The translations under genes and the position numbers were made by a program. DNA of 64,000 nt from assembly GCA_963725505.1 (NCBI GenBank), contig CAVRYN010000003.1:248001-312000 (forward strand), read 5' to 3'. This document shows, piece by piece, positions 17,922 to 27,004 of this stretch (the first letter of the stretch is position 1; each line of letters opens with the position of its first letter). This stretch comes from Udaeobacter sp963725505. GTDB taxonomy: Bacteria; Verrucomicrobiota; Verrucomicrobiia; Chthoniobacterales; UBA10450. The notes under the pieces were generated by a model. It saw nothing but the letters and a program-made list of their open reading frames with translations, was not told the origin of the DNA and searched no databases.

Positions 17922-19352
17922 TCAATATTTCCGCCGCATGTGGCTTGGCAGAATATTCAGCTCGGTGCGGTACTTGGCCACGGTGCGTCGCGCGATCGGG
18001 ATGCCGCGCTCGCCGAGAATCTCGACGATCTCGTGATCGCTTAACGGCGCGCTGCCATTCTCGTGTTTCACCAAATCGAGAATGGCTTCTTTCACGCTGG
18101 TGTTGCTCAGCGATTCGCCGGTCGCGGTTTGGTAGCCGGACGTAAAAAAGTATTTCATCTCGAACACGCCCTGCGGCGTGGCCATGTATTTGCCGGACAC
18201 AGCGCGGCTAACTGTGGTCTCGTGCAGGCCCACGGCATCGGCAACTTCTCCCATCGTCATCGGTTTCAGATGGGACGGGCCATGTTCAAGAAAATCGCGC
18301 TGCCGCGCAACGATCTGTCGCGCGATGTTGAGAATTGTCTGCTGGCGTTGATGAATCGAGCGAATCAGGAATTTTCCGCTCCGGATTTTGTCGCGGATGT
18401 AATCTTTGACTTCGCTGGTCTGAGTGTTGCCGGAGGCGATGATGTCCTTGTAAAGATTGCTGATCCGCAGATGCGGAACCTGCTCGTTATTTGAGCTGAT
18501 CTGATACTCGTCATCGACCTTTTCTACGATTACGTCGGGCAGCACATAGTTTTGCGGCGCAGCAGCGAAAACTTGACCCGGACGCGGATTCAGCCGTGCG
18601 ATGTTGTCAGCGGCCTTTTGCACGTCTTCGACGCTAATCCCCACCCGCCGTGCGATCTCGGGGAAGCGTCGCCTACCCAAATCTTCCATGTGCTCGGAGA
18701 CAATTTTGTACTCCAGGCTGCGTTCCTTCCCTCCTCGCGCCAGTTGAATGAGCAAACACTCGCGCAAATCACGCGCGCCGACTCCAGACGGATAAAAACT
18801 CTGGATCAGCGCCAGCATCTTCTCGAAATCTTCCTTTGGAATTCCCGAGTTCAGCGCCATTTCTTCCGGCGTGCTCTGGAGAAATCCGTTATCATCGATA
18901 TTGCCAATGATTAGCTCGGCGGCTTTGCGATCGTTGGCGCTGAGCACGCTCTGATTCAGTTGCCCGATCAAATTTTGCTGAAGCGTTTCCTGCACGGGAA
19001 TGGAATCGAAAAGGAACTGGCGCTTATCCTGCGCTTCCTTTGAATCCCGAAAGCCCTCGCGGTAACTGGCCGACTGCGCCATGTAATCGCGCCATTCCTC
19101 GTCCAGACTCGCCAGCTTCTCGAATTCGTTTTTGAAATTGTCGTCCCCGGCAGGTTCAGCCTCGCTCCGTTGATCGGCGCCGGGCTCGTCCGGCAACTCC
19201 TCGAGCACCGGATTTGTCTCCATTTCCTGTTGAACGAGGTTGCGCAGCTCAAGCAGCGGCGTCTGGAGAATGAGCAGGCTTTGTTGCAACTGCGGCGAGA
19301 GAACGTGCTGCAGTGCAAGATTCTGTGTCTGATGCATTCCCTGTCCGGCCAC
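17922..19352 (-). CDS. rpoN: RNA polymerase sigma-54 factor
   Basis: 476 residues, the usual length. The N-terminal activator-interacting region is Gln/Leu rich (LALQHVLSPQLQQSLLILQT, LLELRNLVQQEMETNPVLEE). An acidic region II and the core-binding domain follow (LRECLLIQLARGGKERSLEY). The helix-turn-helix is in MTMGEVADAVGLHETTVSRA, and the RpoN box ARRTVAKYR sits near the C terminus, which ends LNILPSHMRRKY. It directs transcription from -24/-12 promoters with bEBP activators; no such activator is in the window. The frame is intact. Between it and the creatininase gene are a TGTAG-type palindrome and other repeat sequence. Confidence 0.97.
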   Translation of the reverse strand: MAGQGMHQTQNLALQHVLSPQLQQSLLILQTPLLELRNLVQQEMETNPVLEELPDEPGADQRSEAEPAGDDNFKNEFEKLASLDEEWRDYMAQSASYREGFRDSKEAQDKRQFLFDSIPVQETLQQNLIGQLNQSVLSANDRKAAELIIGNIDDNGFLQSTPEEMALNSGIPKEDFEKMLALIQSFYPSGVGARDLRECLLIQLARGGKERSLEYKIVSEHMEDLGRRRFPEIARRVGISVEDVQKAADNIARLNPRPGQVFAAAPQNYVLPDVIVEKVDDEYQISSNNEQVPHLRISNLYKDIIASGNTQTSEVKDYIRDKIRSGKFLIRSIHQRQQTILNIARQIVARQRDFLEHGPSHLKPMTMGEVADAVGLHETTVSRAVSGKYMATPQGVFEMKYFFTSGYQTATGESLSNTSVKEAILDLVKHENGSAPLSDHEIVEILGERGIPIARRTVAKYRTELNILPSHMRRKY

Positions 19353-19494
19353 ACGCCGAGTTTACCGGCATGGCTAACGGCGAGCAAGCGATGTGATTTG
19401 GCCCGCGCTTAAACCGGCGACCGCCATCGGAATGACGAAGCACCCGCCTTCGCCAAGGCTACGCCGAACAGCGAATGACGAATGAAGCACGAAT

Positions 19495-19548
19495 ATTGTA
19501 GGGCGTTTCTGCGAAACGCCACGGCGCCTGACACAGACGCCCTACAAT
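19495..19548. repeat. TGTAG-family palindromic element (intergenic copy)
   Basis: About 54 bases ending in inverted attgtagggcgt / acgccctacaat, with an inner hairpin (gcgtttctgcgaaacgc). It lies between rpoN and the creatininase gene. The same terminal words recur at 35492-35559 and, as tgtagcc/ggctaca, inside the cbiX-like and DR2241-like genes. Confidence 0.75.
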
Positions 19549-19594
19549 GCGGTCGTTCGTCGTTAGACATTCGTCGTTCGTCATTTTCATCGGC

Positions 19595-20365
19595 TCACAC
19601 GCCCGCCGTGTCCCATTTCTCGATCGTTTCCTGAATCAGGCGGGCGATTTTGTCGTTCACTTTCGTGAAATATTTTTTCGCCTTTGCGGGATCGAACGTC
19701 GGATACCCCTGGCCTTCCTTGTAGAGCATGATCGTTGACGGGAAAGGATACGCGGTCCACGTGTTCGGCGGGGGAAGCGCCGTTGCCATCTCCGGTTTGT
19801 AACGCTTCTTCTGAACGAGCGTGGAATCGATCGCCATGATGTATGCGCTCTCGTTTTCTGCTCCGTGACCGCCGTCTTCGCCGAACACCTCCAGCGTGAC
19901 ATCACTGCAATAAGACCACCAGTTCACGACCAGAATTCTGGTGTTCGTGTCGCGGCCGACCTCTTGCGCGAGCGCGCTCAAAATCGCCGTCTGCCCGCCA
20001 CCGTGCCCGTTCAGCAAAATGATGTTCCTGAATTTGTTCTTCGCCAGGCCGGTGAGAACGGCGCGAACATAATTGCGAAAAGCGTCCTCGGGAACTGTGA
20101 AGCTGCCTGGGTACGCGTCCATGATTCCGGTGAAGCCATAGGGAATCACAGGCGCAATCATCGCGTTGACGCGTGGTGCGATCTCGCGCGCCATCGCTAC
20201 CGGGGCGAGAATGTCGGTTCCATTAGGGGCGACGCCATGCGGTTCAAGCGTGCCCAATGGAAGCAAGACGGTTTGGATTTTTGCCGGAACCCACTCGCGG
20301 AATTCCAGCCAGTTGATGCGCTCCATCTCCCGCGTGCTGGGCGCATTCTGTTTAGCGGAACTCAT
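19595..20365 (-). CDS. Creatininase-family amidohydrolase
   Basis: 256 residues covering the creatininase fold. Visible motifs are the metal-site E-x-H-G (LLPLGTLEPHGVAPNGTD), the N-G-H-G-G loop (NIILLNGHGGGQTAI) and G-H-A-E-x-E (GEDGGHGAENESAYIM). These coordinate two divalent metals in the family, whose members hydrolyse creatinine, formamides or related cyclic amides; the substrate here is unknown. Its ATG overlaps the stop of the upstream amidohydrolase by four bases (ATGA), so the two are translationally coupled and probably act in one degradative pathway. Confidence 0.9.
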   Translation of the reverse strand: MSSAKQNAPSTREMERINWLEFREWVPAKIQTVLLPLGTLEPHGVAPNGTDILAPVAMAREIAPRVNAMIAPVIPYGFTGIMDAYPGSFTVPEDAFRNYVRAVLTGLAKNKFRNIILLNGHGGGQTAILSALAQEVGRDTNTRILVVNWWSYCSDVTLEVFGEDGGHGAENESAYIMAIDSTLVQKKRYKPEMATALPPPNTWTAYPFPSTIMLYKEGQGYPTFDPAKAKKYFTKVNDKIARLIQETIEKWDTAGV

Positions 20366-21700
20366 TTCGAGAGTTTAGCAGCGTGAGGAGTATTCCGCTT
20401 CTCTTTTCCATTCAAGAGGATCCAATCGACCGGCTCTTCGAACGCAATAATTTCCGCAAAGACATCGCCGGTTCCGCTACAGGGAATGCTAATCAAATCG
20501 GCGCGACAGCCGCGCCGGATTCCTCCGAGCGCATTTTCCTGCCGCAACGCGCGCGCGGAATTGAGGGTTACCATTTGCAAAATCTCTTCCGGAGGAACGC
20601 CTGGAAATTCCTTCTGAAACGCGCGCATCTCAGCAAACAAGACTCAAGTCTTCATTGCTTGCGAGGCTATCAGTGCCCAGGCAAATCTTGAATCCAAGCG
20701 CGCGCAATTTTTCGAACGGAAATCGGCTGTGCTGGAAATAATCGTGGCTGCGCGGCGAATGCACTACATGAAATCGCGTCTCTGATCTCTTGAGCAAATC
20801 GAAGTCGCTCTCCGTCACTTCATTTAAGTGCGCGACGACGCATTGTGGTAGGGCGCGATCTCCGAGCGCGCCGAGGAACAGCCCCAGCGGCGTCTTATTC
20901 CCGCAGTCATTCATTGGTCGTCCGATCCCCTTCAGAAACTCGTACAGCGGCCCCGACGCGTCGTGAAACATCTCCATCTCCTCGAACGACTCAGCCAAAT
21001 GAGTCGTTAACAAAATATTGTCGCGCAGCGCGATTTCCTCACAGCGGCGATACAGATTTTTCGACGCAGTGAACAACGCGTGCGGTGCCAGGCCCCAGTT
21101 CGGCGCGCACCTCAGCGATTCGACGGCACGATCGACAGTTTCGTTTGTCTGGTCCGGCCTGCCCGCCGAAGCCTCGGCGCAGGCGGGCGCGCGCACATCG
21201 ATCAGTTCCGCAAACCACCACGTGCGAATCGGCGCACTGATCTTCGGAATTAAGTCCGGAAACGCAGTGAGATTCGCGATGGTCGTTGTCCCGAATCTTT
21301 TGGCTTCCGCGAAACCGTCGTTGATTGAGGCGAGATAATCTTTCGGCGAAAGATTTGCCTTCTCTGTATTGATGGCGCGAATCCAATCGGCGAAAGATTT
21401 TTGCGGCGGGATTTTGCCGCGCAAACAGGTGTAATCGAGGTGGCAATGCGCGTTGATCAGCCCCGGCAACAGCGCCTGCTCGCCAAGATCGACAATTTCA
21501 CCGGCGTTGCGGCTTGTGATCTGATCAAATTTTCCGACATCGACAACGGAGCCGGCGGGAGCCGAGCGACATAGACGGGCAGCCCGAGACGGTGACGAGC
21601 CGGGAGGCGAGTCATCAATTCGATCATCGGAAACAGCCACCGCGCCATTCTCGATGGGCGCTCCGTCCATCGTCACGACGGTGCGGGCACGAATGATCAT
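20362..21700 (-). pseudogene. Metal-dependent amidohydrolase (deaminase type), one frameshift
   Basis: The start is placed at MIIRARTVVTMDGAPIENGA, which overlaps the upstream gene by ATGA. Family motifs are LLPGLINAHCHLDYTCLRG (first metal His pair), TTHLAESFEEM, VVAHLNEV and LGTDSLASNEDLS, as in the cytosine deaminase/TrzN/MtaD group. After EDLSL the frame breaks near 20640-20645. Dropping one base restores LFAEMRAFQKEFPGVPPEEI and the normal C terminus (NSARALRQENALGGIRRGCR). Two repeat-derived insertions are visible: a Ser/Ala/Pro-rich stretch before LLPGLINAHC (about 21545-21610) and APACAEASAGRPDQ (about 21160-21200). With one single-base lesion it may be recently inactivated or a sequencing error. 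Confidence 0.8.
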
Positions 21701-22386
21701 TCGCCTTTCACCACTTTCCGGCATTCGGCGATCAACAGATTGCACGCTTCCTGGCAAAGCAGCGGAACTGTAGCCGCTTCGCTGTGCGAAGCGCGCGCGT
21801 CGCCCACAGGGCGACGGCTACAGACCGACGTCTGATCACACACAGGATCAAATTTGTCCTTCGGTAACTTTGTCGACGCGATCGCCCCGGCCGCATCGCG
21901 TTTCCACAAGATGGTCCGCAGACATCCGCCGTTGGATCGGCAGAAGTCCGCCACAAGATCATTGATCTGCGAATCAGAAATTTTTGCCGCCACACGGTAC
22001 ATTCCTGATTGTCGATCCAACGTGTCCCGCAACGGAGTGGTTTTCAGTTTATCGCTTTTCCAAGCAGCGAACACCGCGAACCTTCCGGGATAAAAATAGT
22101 CGAGTGCGCGTCTCAGATCTTCGAGCGTCTCAAGCTCCAGTCGCCAACCGTGACGCAAGTTGGGCGCAGTTTTAAGCGGCCGATAGCTTCCAGCGTCGTC
22201 GTGTTTTGCAATCTCAATCGCGTCTTCTGCGCTTCGAAAGATCTTCAATTGCTCCGCCGCTTGGTCGTCGCGATGCGATAGAACAAACCCGCCGGTGCTC
22301 GTTTTCCGAACCAGAATTTCTCCGATACAAAAACGTCGGTAGTCGTTGCAGACCGTTTCGAGGAGCTTCTCGACAGGATCCGGCAT
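21697..22386 (-). CDS. DR2241-like protein (CbiX-associated, putative 4Fe-4S)
   Basis: 229 residues resembling the C-terminal half of DR2241-type proteins, which combine CbiX chelatase domains with a stabilising domain and an iron-sulphur domain. Cysteines in DFCRSNGGCLRTILWKRDA and CQEACNLLIAECRK could ligate a cluster. Between KFDPVC and VPLLCQEAC the frame contains a 56-base palindromic element (21768-21823) read as CSRRPVGDARAS, so the spacing between the cysteine pairs is enlarged. The CbiX domains are encoded separately upstream on the same strand, with a GAF gene between. Overlaps the downstream amidohydrolase start by four bases. The role is unknown; metal or tetrapyrrole chemistry is suggested by the family. 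Confidence 0.6.
   Translation of the reverse strand: MPDPVEKLLETVCNDYRRFCIGEILVRKTSTGGFVLSHRDDQAAEQLKIFRSAEDAIEIAKHDDAGSYRPLKTAPNLRHGWRLELETLEDLRRALDYFYPGRFAVFAAWKSDKLKTTPLRDTLDRQSGMYRVAAKISDSQINDLVADFCRSNGGCLRTILWKRDAAGAIASTKLPKDKFDPVCDQTSVCSRRPVGDARASHSEAATVPLLCQEACNLLIAECRKVVKGE
21768..21823. repeat. TGTAG-family palindrome inserted in-frame in the DR2241-like gene
   Basis: Ends are ctgtagccg and cggctacag with an internal cgcttcgctgtgcgaagcg hairpin. It shares a 23-base identical stretch with the copy in the DNA methyltransferase gene near 50601. On the coding strand it reads CSRRPVGDA in both genes. Confidence 0.8.
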
Positions 22387-22426
22387 TGGTAAGGCGTCCG
22401 GCGGCTGCCGGACCGGGCGCGCCGCG

Positions 22427-22887
22427 CTAATGCAGGCAATGCGCGATCAAGCCGCCAGCGCGTTCCAGAAATTGCCGATCTTCATCGCCGAAGGCATTCA
22501 ACTTATCGCTCTCGGCATCGAGCATACCAAGAATGTGACGATGCTCGTTACGCATCGGCACAATGATCTCCGAGCGAGTGGTGTGAAACGTAGGCAGATA
22601 GCGCGAATCCTTATGCACGTCGCCCACGATGATGGGTTCGCCCGAATCCAGCGCCGCGCCGCATAAGCCCTGGGTAATGGGAAAGCGCGCATACGTCGGC
22701 TGGCTCGCTGCCGGTTTCGGCCATGAATCACGAACTCGTTCTTTATGATCTTATAAACGCCGACCCACCGATAACCGCGCGCGGCGCGAATCATTTCCAC
22801 CACTTGCTTCATTCGTTTTCGGGTGCACCCGCCAGCTAGCGCGAACCCCCCGATCTCCTGCAGCTTTTTGCACGTGGTTTCCTTCAT
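22427..22887 (-). pseudogene. GAF-domain protein, one frameshift
   Basis: The start is chosen at MKETTCKKLQEIGGFALAGG. The first frame runs through MIRAARGYRWVGVYKIIKNE and FVIHG. After a shift near 22710-22720 the second frame continues with TYARFPITQGLCGAALDSGE, PIIVGDVHKDSRYLPTFHTT, RSEIIVPMRNEHRHILGMLD and AESDKLNAFGDEDRQFLERA. This is the GAF core, similar to small standalone GAF proteins including free methionine-R-sulfoxide reductases. Only the G-L-C-G cysteine is present, so reductase activity is doubtful. It lies between cbiX-like and DR2241-like genes on the same strand, suggesting sensing or redox control in that operon. Confidence 0.65.
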
Positions 22888-22936
22888 TTGCGGGGAAGCA
22901 ATCTGGCGCAAAAGAAACCGAGCGCGAGCACGATTT

Positions 22937-23882
22937 TCAACTTTTTGCGTTCAACGCTTGCTCGACAATGATATCGGCAAAACCGGGATCGGTGCCGATG
23001 GACGGCGCATAGAACAGCGAGCGATCATCAATCTTGTAAGGATTGCCACGGAAGACTTCACCGCGCGACCTTGTAGCCGGGGGCGCTGACCCCGGCCGGC
23101 CGCGGTCAACGCCCGCGGCTACAACGATCCCGAGCAGAGCGGGAATGTCTTCATAACTGTGCAAGCCGTCAGAAATAAAAAACGGGACCACGACTACGTT
23201 CGGAGTTTCCGTGAATTTCCGCCAATCGGAAACCAGCGGCGACTCCTCCATGTACACGTTCAGCACAGCCGCGTATTTCCCGAGTGCACGAATCTTTTCC
23301 GCTTCGCGCTTCGCGGCAACGGCGCTGTTTTCATTCAAATCGGTTCCATGAGCGACGATCAACAGGGTGGCTTCGTTCTCGGGAATATCCGGCGCGATTT
23401 CCTGAGCCCGTCGCACAAGCAGCTCGGTCATCATCGAATGATTTCCAACCGGCTCGCAATACTTCCAGATTTGGCCGTTCGGTCGTTTTGTAATGCGCCC
23501 GTTCAGCTCAAGCTCGCGTGGAACCACTGTCTGCGTGAAATAACCTTCACTGATAAAATTCGGCACGACATAGACCTTCTGAATCGATTCCGGATCGAAC
23601 AAGAACAGCGCGTCGCGCAAACTCGGTTCCTCTTTCCAGAACGCGCAGCTCCACATCTGCAAAAATTTTCCGACGCCGAATCTCAGCCGTGTGTGCCAGC
23701 GTCGGGGCGCTCGAGTCCGGGTTCACGGTGGAGCCGTGAGCGACGATAAGGAGCGCGCTGTCGTCTGATCTCACAGAACAAACGTTCAACAGCCTTCTCT
23801 GAGCGCAAGTCGAATGGGGCCAAGGCCGAATTGCAGCGGAACTTTCGCTAAATACTGCGTCGTTTAGGGAGGCGTCAGACAA
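22937..23882 (-). pseudogene. CbiX-type sirohydrochlorin chelatase-like protein (two domains), one frameshift
   Basis: The first domain starts at about SALLIVAHGSTVNPDSSAPT and, after a shift near 23650, continues FWKEEPSLRDALFLFD, KVYVVPNFISEGYFTQTVVP. The second domain repeats the pattern (ATLLIVAHGTDLNENSAVAA, NVVVVPFFISDGLHSYEDIP). Each has the H-G near the first strand and V-P-x-F-x-x-x-G typical of CbiX/SirB chelatases that insert metal into tetrapyrroles. A 54-base palindrome (23071-23124) is read in-frame as VVAAGVDRGRPGSAPPATRS near the C terminus. The start codon is uncertain; the first ATG gives an extra, atypical 40 residues. It opens a minus-strand run that continues to the creatininase gene and is divergent from the TonB receptor. 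Confidence 0.7.
23071..23124. repeat. TGTAG-family palindrome in-frame in the cbiX-like gene
   Basis: 54 bases, with ttgtagccg and cggctacaa at the ends and G/C-rich inner arms (gggggcgctgacccc, gcggtcaacgcccgc). The length is a multiple of three, so the reading frame is kept and 18 extra residues are added before SRGEVFRGNPYKIDDRS. Confidence 0.8.
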
Positions 23883-23961
23883 CTTTTTCCACGCGATTTA
23901 GATTGAAAGTTTTCGCGGCAATCGGCTTAATCGCAATTTGCGTGGACCTTCGGGTCTAACC

Positions 23962-26900
23962 ATGAACGCGCCGATTAAGCCAGGAGCCGCCTGCGCTACC
24001 TTCGCGGCGACGCTCGCCTTTTCTTTAATTTTCGCAGCGAACGCATTTGCTCAGGAGGTGGAAGCCGAGCGGGTGATCGTGACTGGCGAGCCCGTGATTG
24101 TGACTGGCTCCCTCATTCCAACCTCGGAGGAGGTCGGCTCGAACCCGGTTTCATATTCTCGACCGCGACTTGATCAACAAGTCTGGTCAAGGCACCACGA
24201 CGGAACAGCTTCTCAAGAGTCTGCCGATCGCGAGTGCGAACAGCATTCCGGTTCAGAACAACGCGATCGCCGCGGGCGGCCCGCCGGGGGCGGCGTCAGT
24301 CTCCCTGCGTGGTTTCGATCCAGGCGCCACACTTGGTTCTCATCGACGGCCGCCGTGTCGCCCCGTATCCGGGGACCTCCCCCGGGGGCGCCGCTTTCTT
24401 CGATCTGAATACTATTCCCATTGCCGCTGTCCAGAGCATCGAAATTCAGAAGGACGGCGCTTCCACCACCTACGGGGCGGACGCGGTTGCAGGCGTGGTG
24501 AACCTCAAGTTATACAAAGACTACCGTGGCGCTCAGGTGACCCTCTATTATGGCAACACGCTCGATAAAGACGCGGGCGAGTATAGCGGCGACATTCTTT
24601 TCGGCACGGGCGACGACAAAACAAGTATCACCGGTGACATCTTTTTCTATCACCGTAACTCGATGTTCAATCGTGACCGGGGCAACTCCAATCGCCCGCC
24701 ATTTACGAGCCCCAACTCCAATCCGTACAATCTCCAGTTGAGCAGCGATGTGGTGGCCGCCGCTGGCGGAGAGAATTTAAATCCGGGAGGGTTTGAATTT
24801 GCGACTCCGCCCGACTTCACCAACGGATCGGCTCCGGCAAGCAATTACCTCTATAACTTTCCCGGAAATGTCAGGGGAAATCGGCCGTTCGGCGCTTTGC
24901 TACCTGGCTTTAACTTTAACGCGTTCTCCAATTCTTTTCCCGACCAGGAACGCTGGGGCGGTTACGCGGCGTTCGAAACACAAAATCTGCGATGATCAGT
25001 TTCGGGTTTTCGGCGACTTCTATTATGCCGATGTGAAGACGCATGACGAACTTGCGCCGGCCGCGACGGGCCCTTTCGAAATCCCCGGCCAGGGTACACT
25101 CTACATTCCGCCCCATTCCCCGCTGCCGGGTGGAGTCGCGCCTCCGAACACGCCGACCATTGCGGAGACTGGCATGCCCCCGGATGCATTCAATCCATTC
25201 AATCCATTTGAGCAGATCATCTCGGGTTTCACTGAGGCACGCCTTGCCGATTTCGGTAATCGTTTGGTCGATGAGGAAAACATCGCCGAGCTTTTCACGG
25301 TTGGTGTAAAAGGCGACAAGCTCTTTAACGGAAGCTGGGGTTACGATGGAGCATTCCGGTATAGTCAAATCCAGGATACTTCTGAGCTTCGAAATGTCTC
25401 GGTCTCGCGCTTCAATCGCATTCTGAACGCGGCGGACTCGATCTTTAATCCCACCTCGGCGGATTTTATTGGAACCACTATCCCTTACAATCCATTCGGA
25501 GACTTATCGCGTGCCGATCCCATCCAACCTACCATTGATCGACTTCGCGATCATACATGCGAGGGACCTCAATACATCCAAACTAGCGACGCTGGATTTA
25601 AATATTTACACGACCGATCTGTTTGATTTGCCCGCAGGCGGCGTCGGACTCGCCTTTGGCGGCGTCTTTATTCGGGAATCTTTGACTGAAAATCCGGACG
25701 ACGAAAACCGCAATAAAGATAACGTCGGTGTCGCGCAAGAGTTCCCTGTCAAGGTCGGACGCAAAGAATACGCGTTGTATGCGGAAACGCTTATTCCAAT
25801 TTTCAGTCCCAAATGGAAGATACCGTTCTTCTACTCGCTGGAGTTCGCGACCGGCGGCCGGTTTGAGGCCTTCAACAACGATACAAATTCGTTAGTGCCC
25901 AAAGTGGGGGTACGCTGGCAGCCGTTCGACGAACAGCTTGACCATTCGCAGCACCTGGGGTGAAGGCTTCGTTGAGCCCTCGCTCACCGAGCTGTATGGA
26001 CCTAGAATTTTCGGTTTCGATGCAACGTCTTTCATGGGCGACCGCAACCCGGAAACAGCAACTCTAAACAACCCCAACCCACACCTCGGGCCAGAACGTT
26101 CCCGTAATTGGACTGGGGGTATTGTTTATACGCCGAAGTGGATTCCAGCCGGTACGTTGACGTTGACGATTGACTTGTGGGATATCGAACGGACGGACGT
26201 TGTGATGACGGATTCTCCTCAGAGCGTGATTGAACGCTTTTTAGCCGGCAAACTGCAACCTGGAGAAGCGGTTATACTCGACCCGTCGGGGACCTTCGTA
26301 TCAGAAGTGGTAAGCCCTTTTATCAACGGTGGCCGTCAGAGCGCGCGCGGTGTTGACTTTGGCATTCAGTACCAACTCAAGACTCGTTTTGGAACATTTA
26401 CTTCCCTAACCCGGGCGACTTATCTGGATCAGTTCGTCTTCCAGTTCAAGGGAGACAGGGCATGGCAAGTGGCCGGGCGTACCAACGGCGATTGGTGGGG
26501 AGGCAGCGATTTCGGGATCGGTGGCGATGCCTGGTACAAATGGAAGGGACTCTCGACACTTGACTGGACGTGGCACAACTTAGACTTGAACGCGACCGTG
26601 CATATGCTCGATGGCTTCTGGGAAGAGATCTATGCTAAGAAGTTTGATGGATTTTGGAAGCAGCACTACGTGCATCCGACATGGTTCACGGACGCGCAGC
26701 TCTCCTACAGCCTGATCTTCACGCCACCCGTGGAACCGGTGCCGGTGGCCGGGTACTCAAAGGACCAGCAAGGAAGTGGCGGGAAAGGAGAAGGAAGCGC
26801 CGCCCACAGTTGCTTACGCCATGCCGTGCTGGAAAAAGATCGTGAACAACTCCACGGTCACCGTTGGTGTGAACAATATATTTGGTGAGGACCCACCGCC

Positions 26901-27000
26901 CGAGTTTGGGTTCGAATTTGGCAGCCCCATAGGCTATCCGGGCTTCGCCTATGATAACCTGGGACGATTCTGGTATGTTCGACTGATCAAGAAGTTCTAA
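23962..27000 (+). pseudogene. TonB-dependent outer-membrane receptor, multiply frameshifted
   Basis: The signal peptide is MNAPIKPGAACATFAATLAF followed by SLIFAANAFAQ. The plug domain is clear: FIFDRDLINKSGQGTTTEQL, VSLRGFDPGATLVLIDGRRV, FFDLNTIPIAAVQSIEIQKD, GASTTYGADAVAGVVNLKL. The barrel continues through several frames (FNGSWGYDGAFRYSQIQDTS, FSPKWKIPFFYSLEFATGGR, GEGFVEPSLTELYGPRIFGF) to the terminal WYVRLIKKF, ending in aromatic Phe as barrels do. About six frameshifts are spread over 3 kb. Intact versions import substrates using TonB-ExbBD energy; a tonB-exbB-exbD set lies at 46.5-48.6 kb. The substrate cannot be deduced. It converges with the kinase gene, only four bases apart. Confidence 0.85.
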
Positions 27001-27004
27001 GGAT

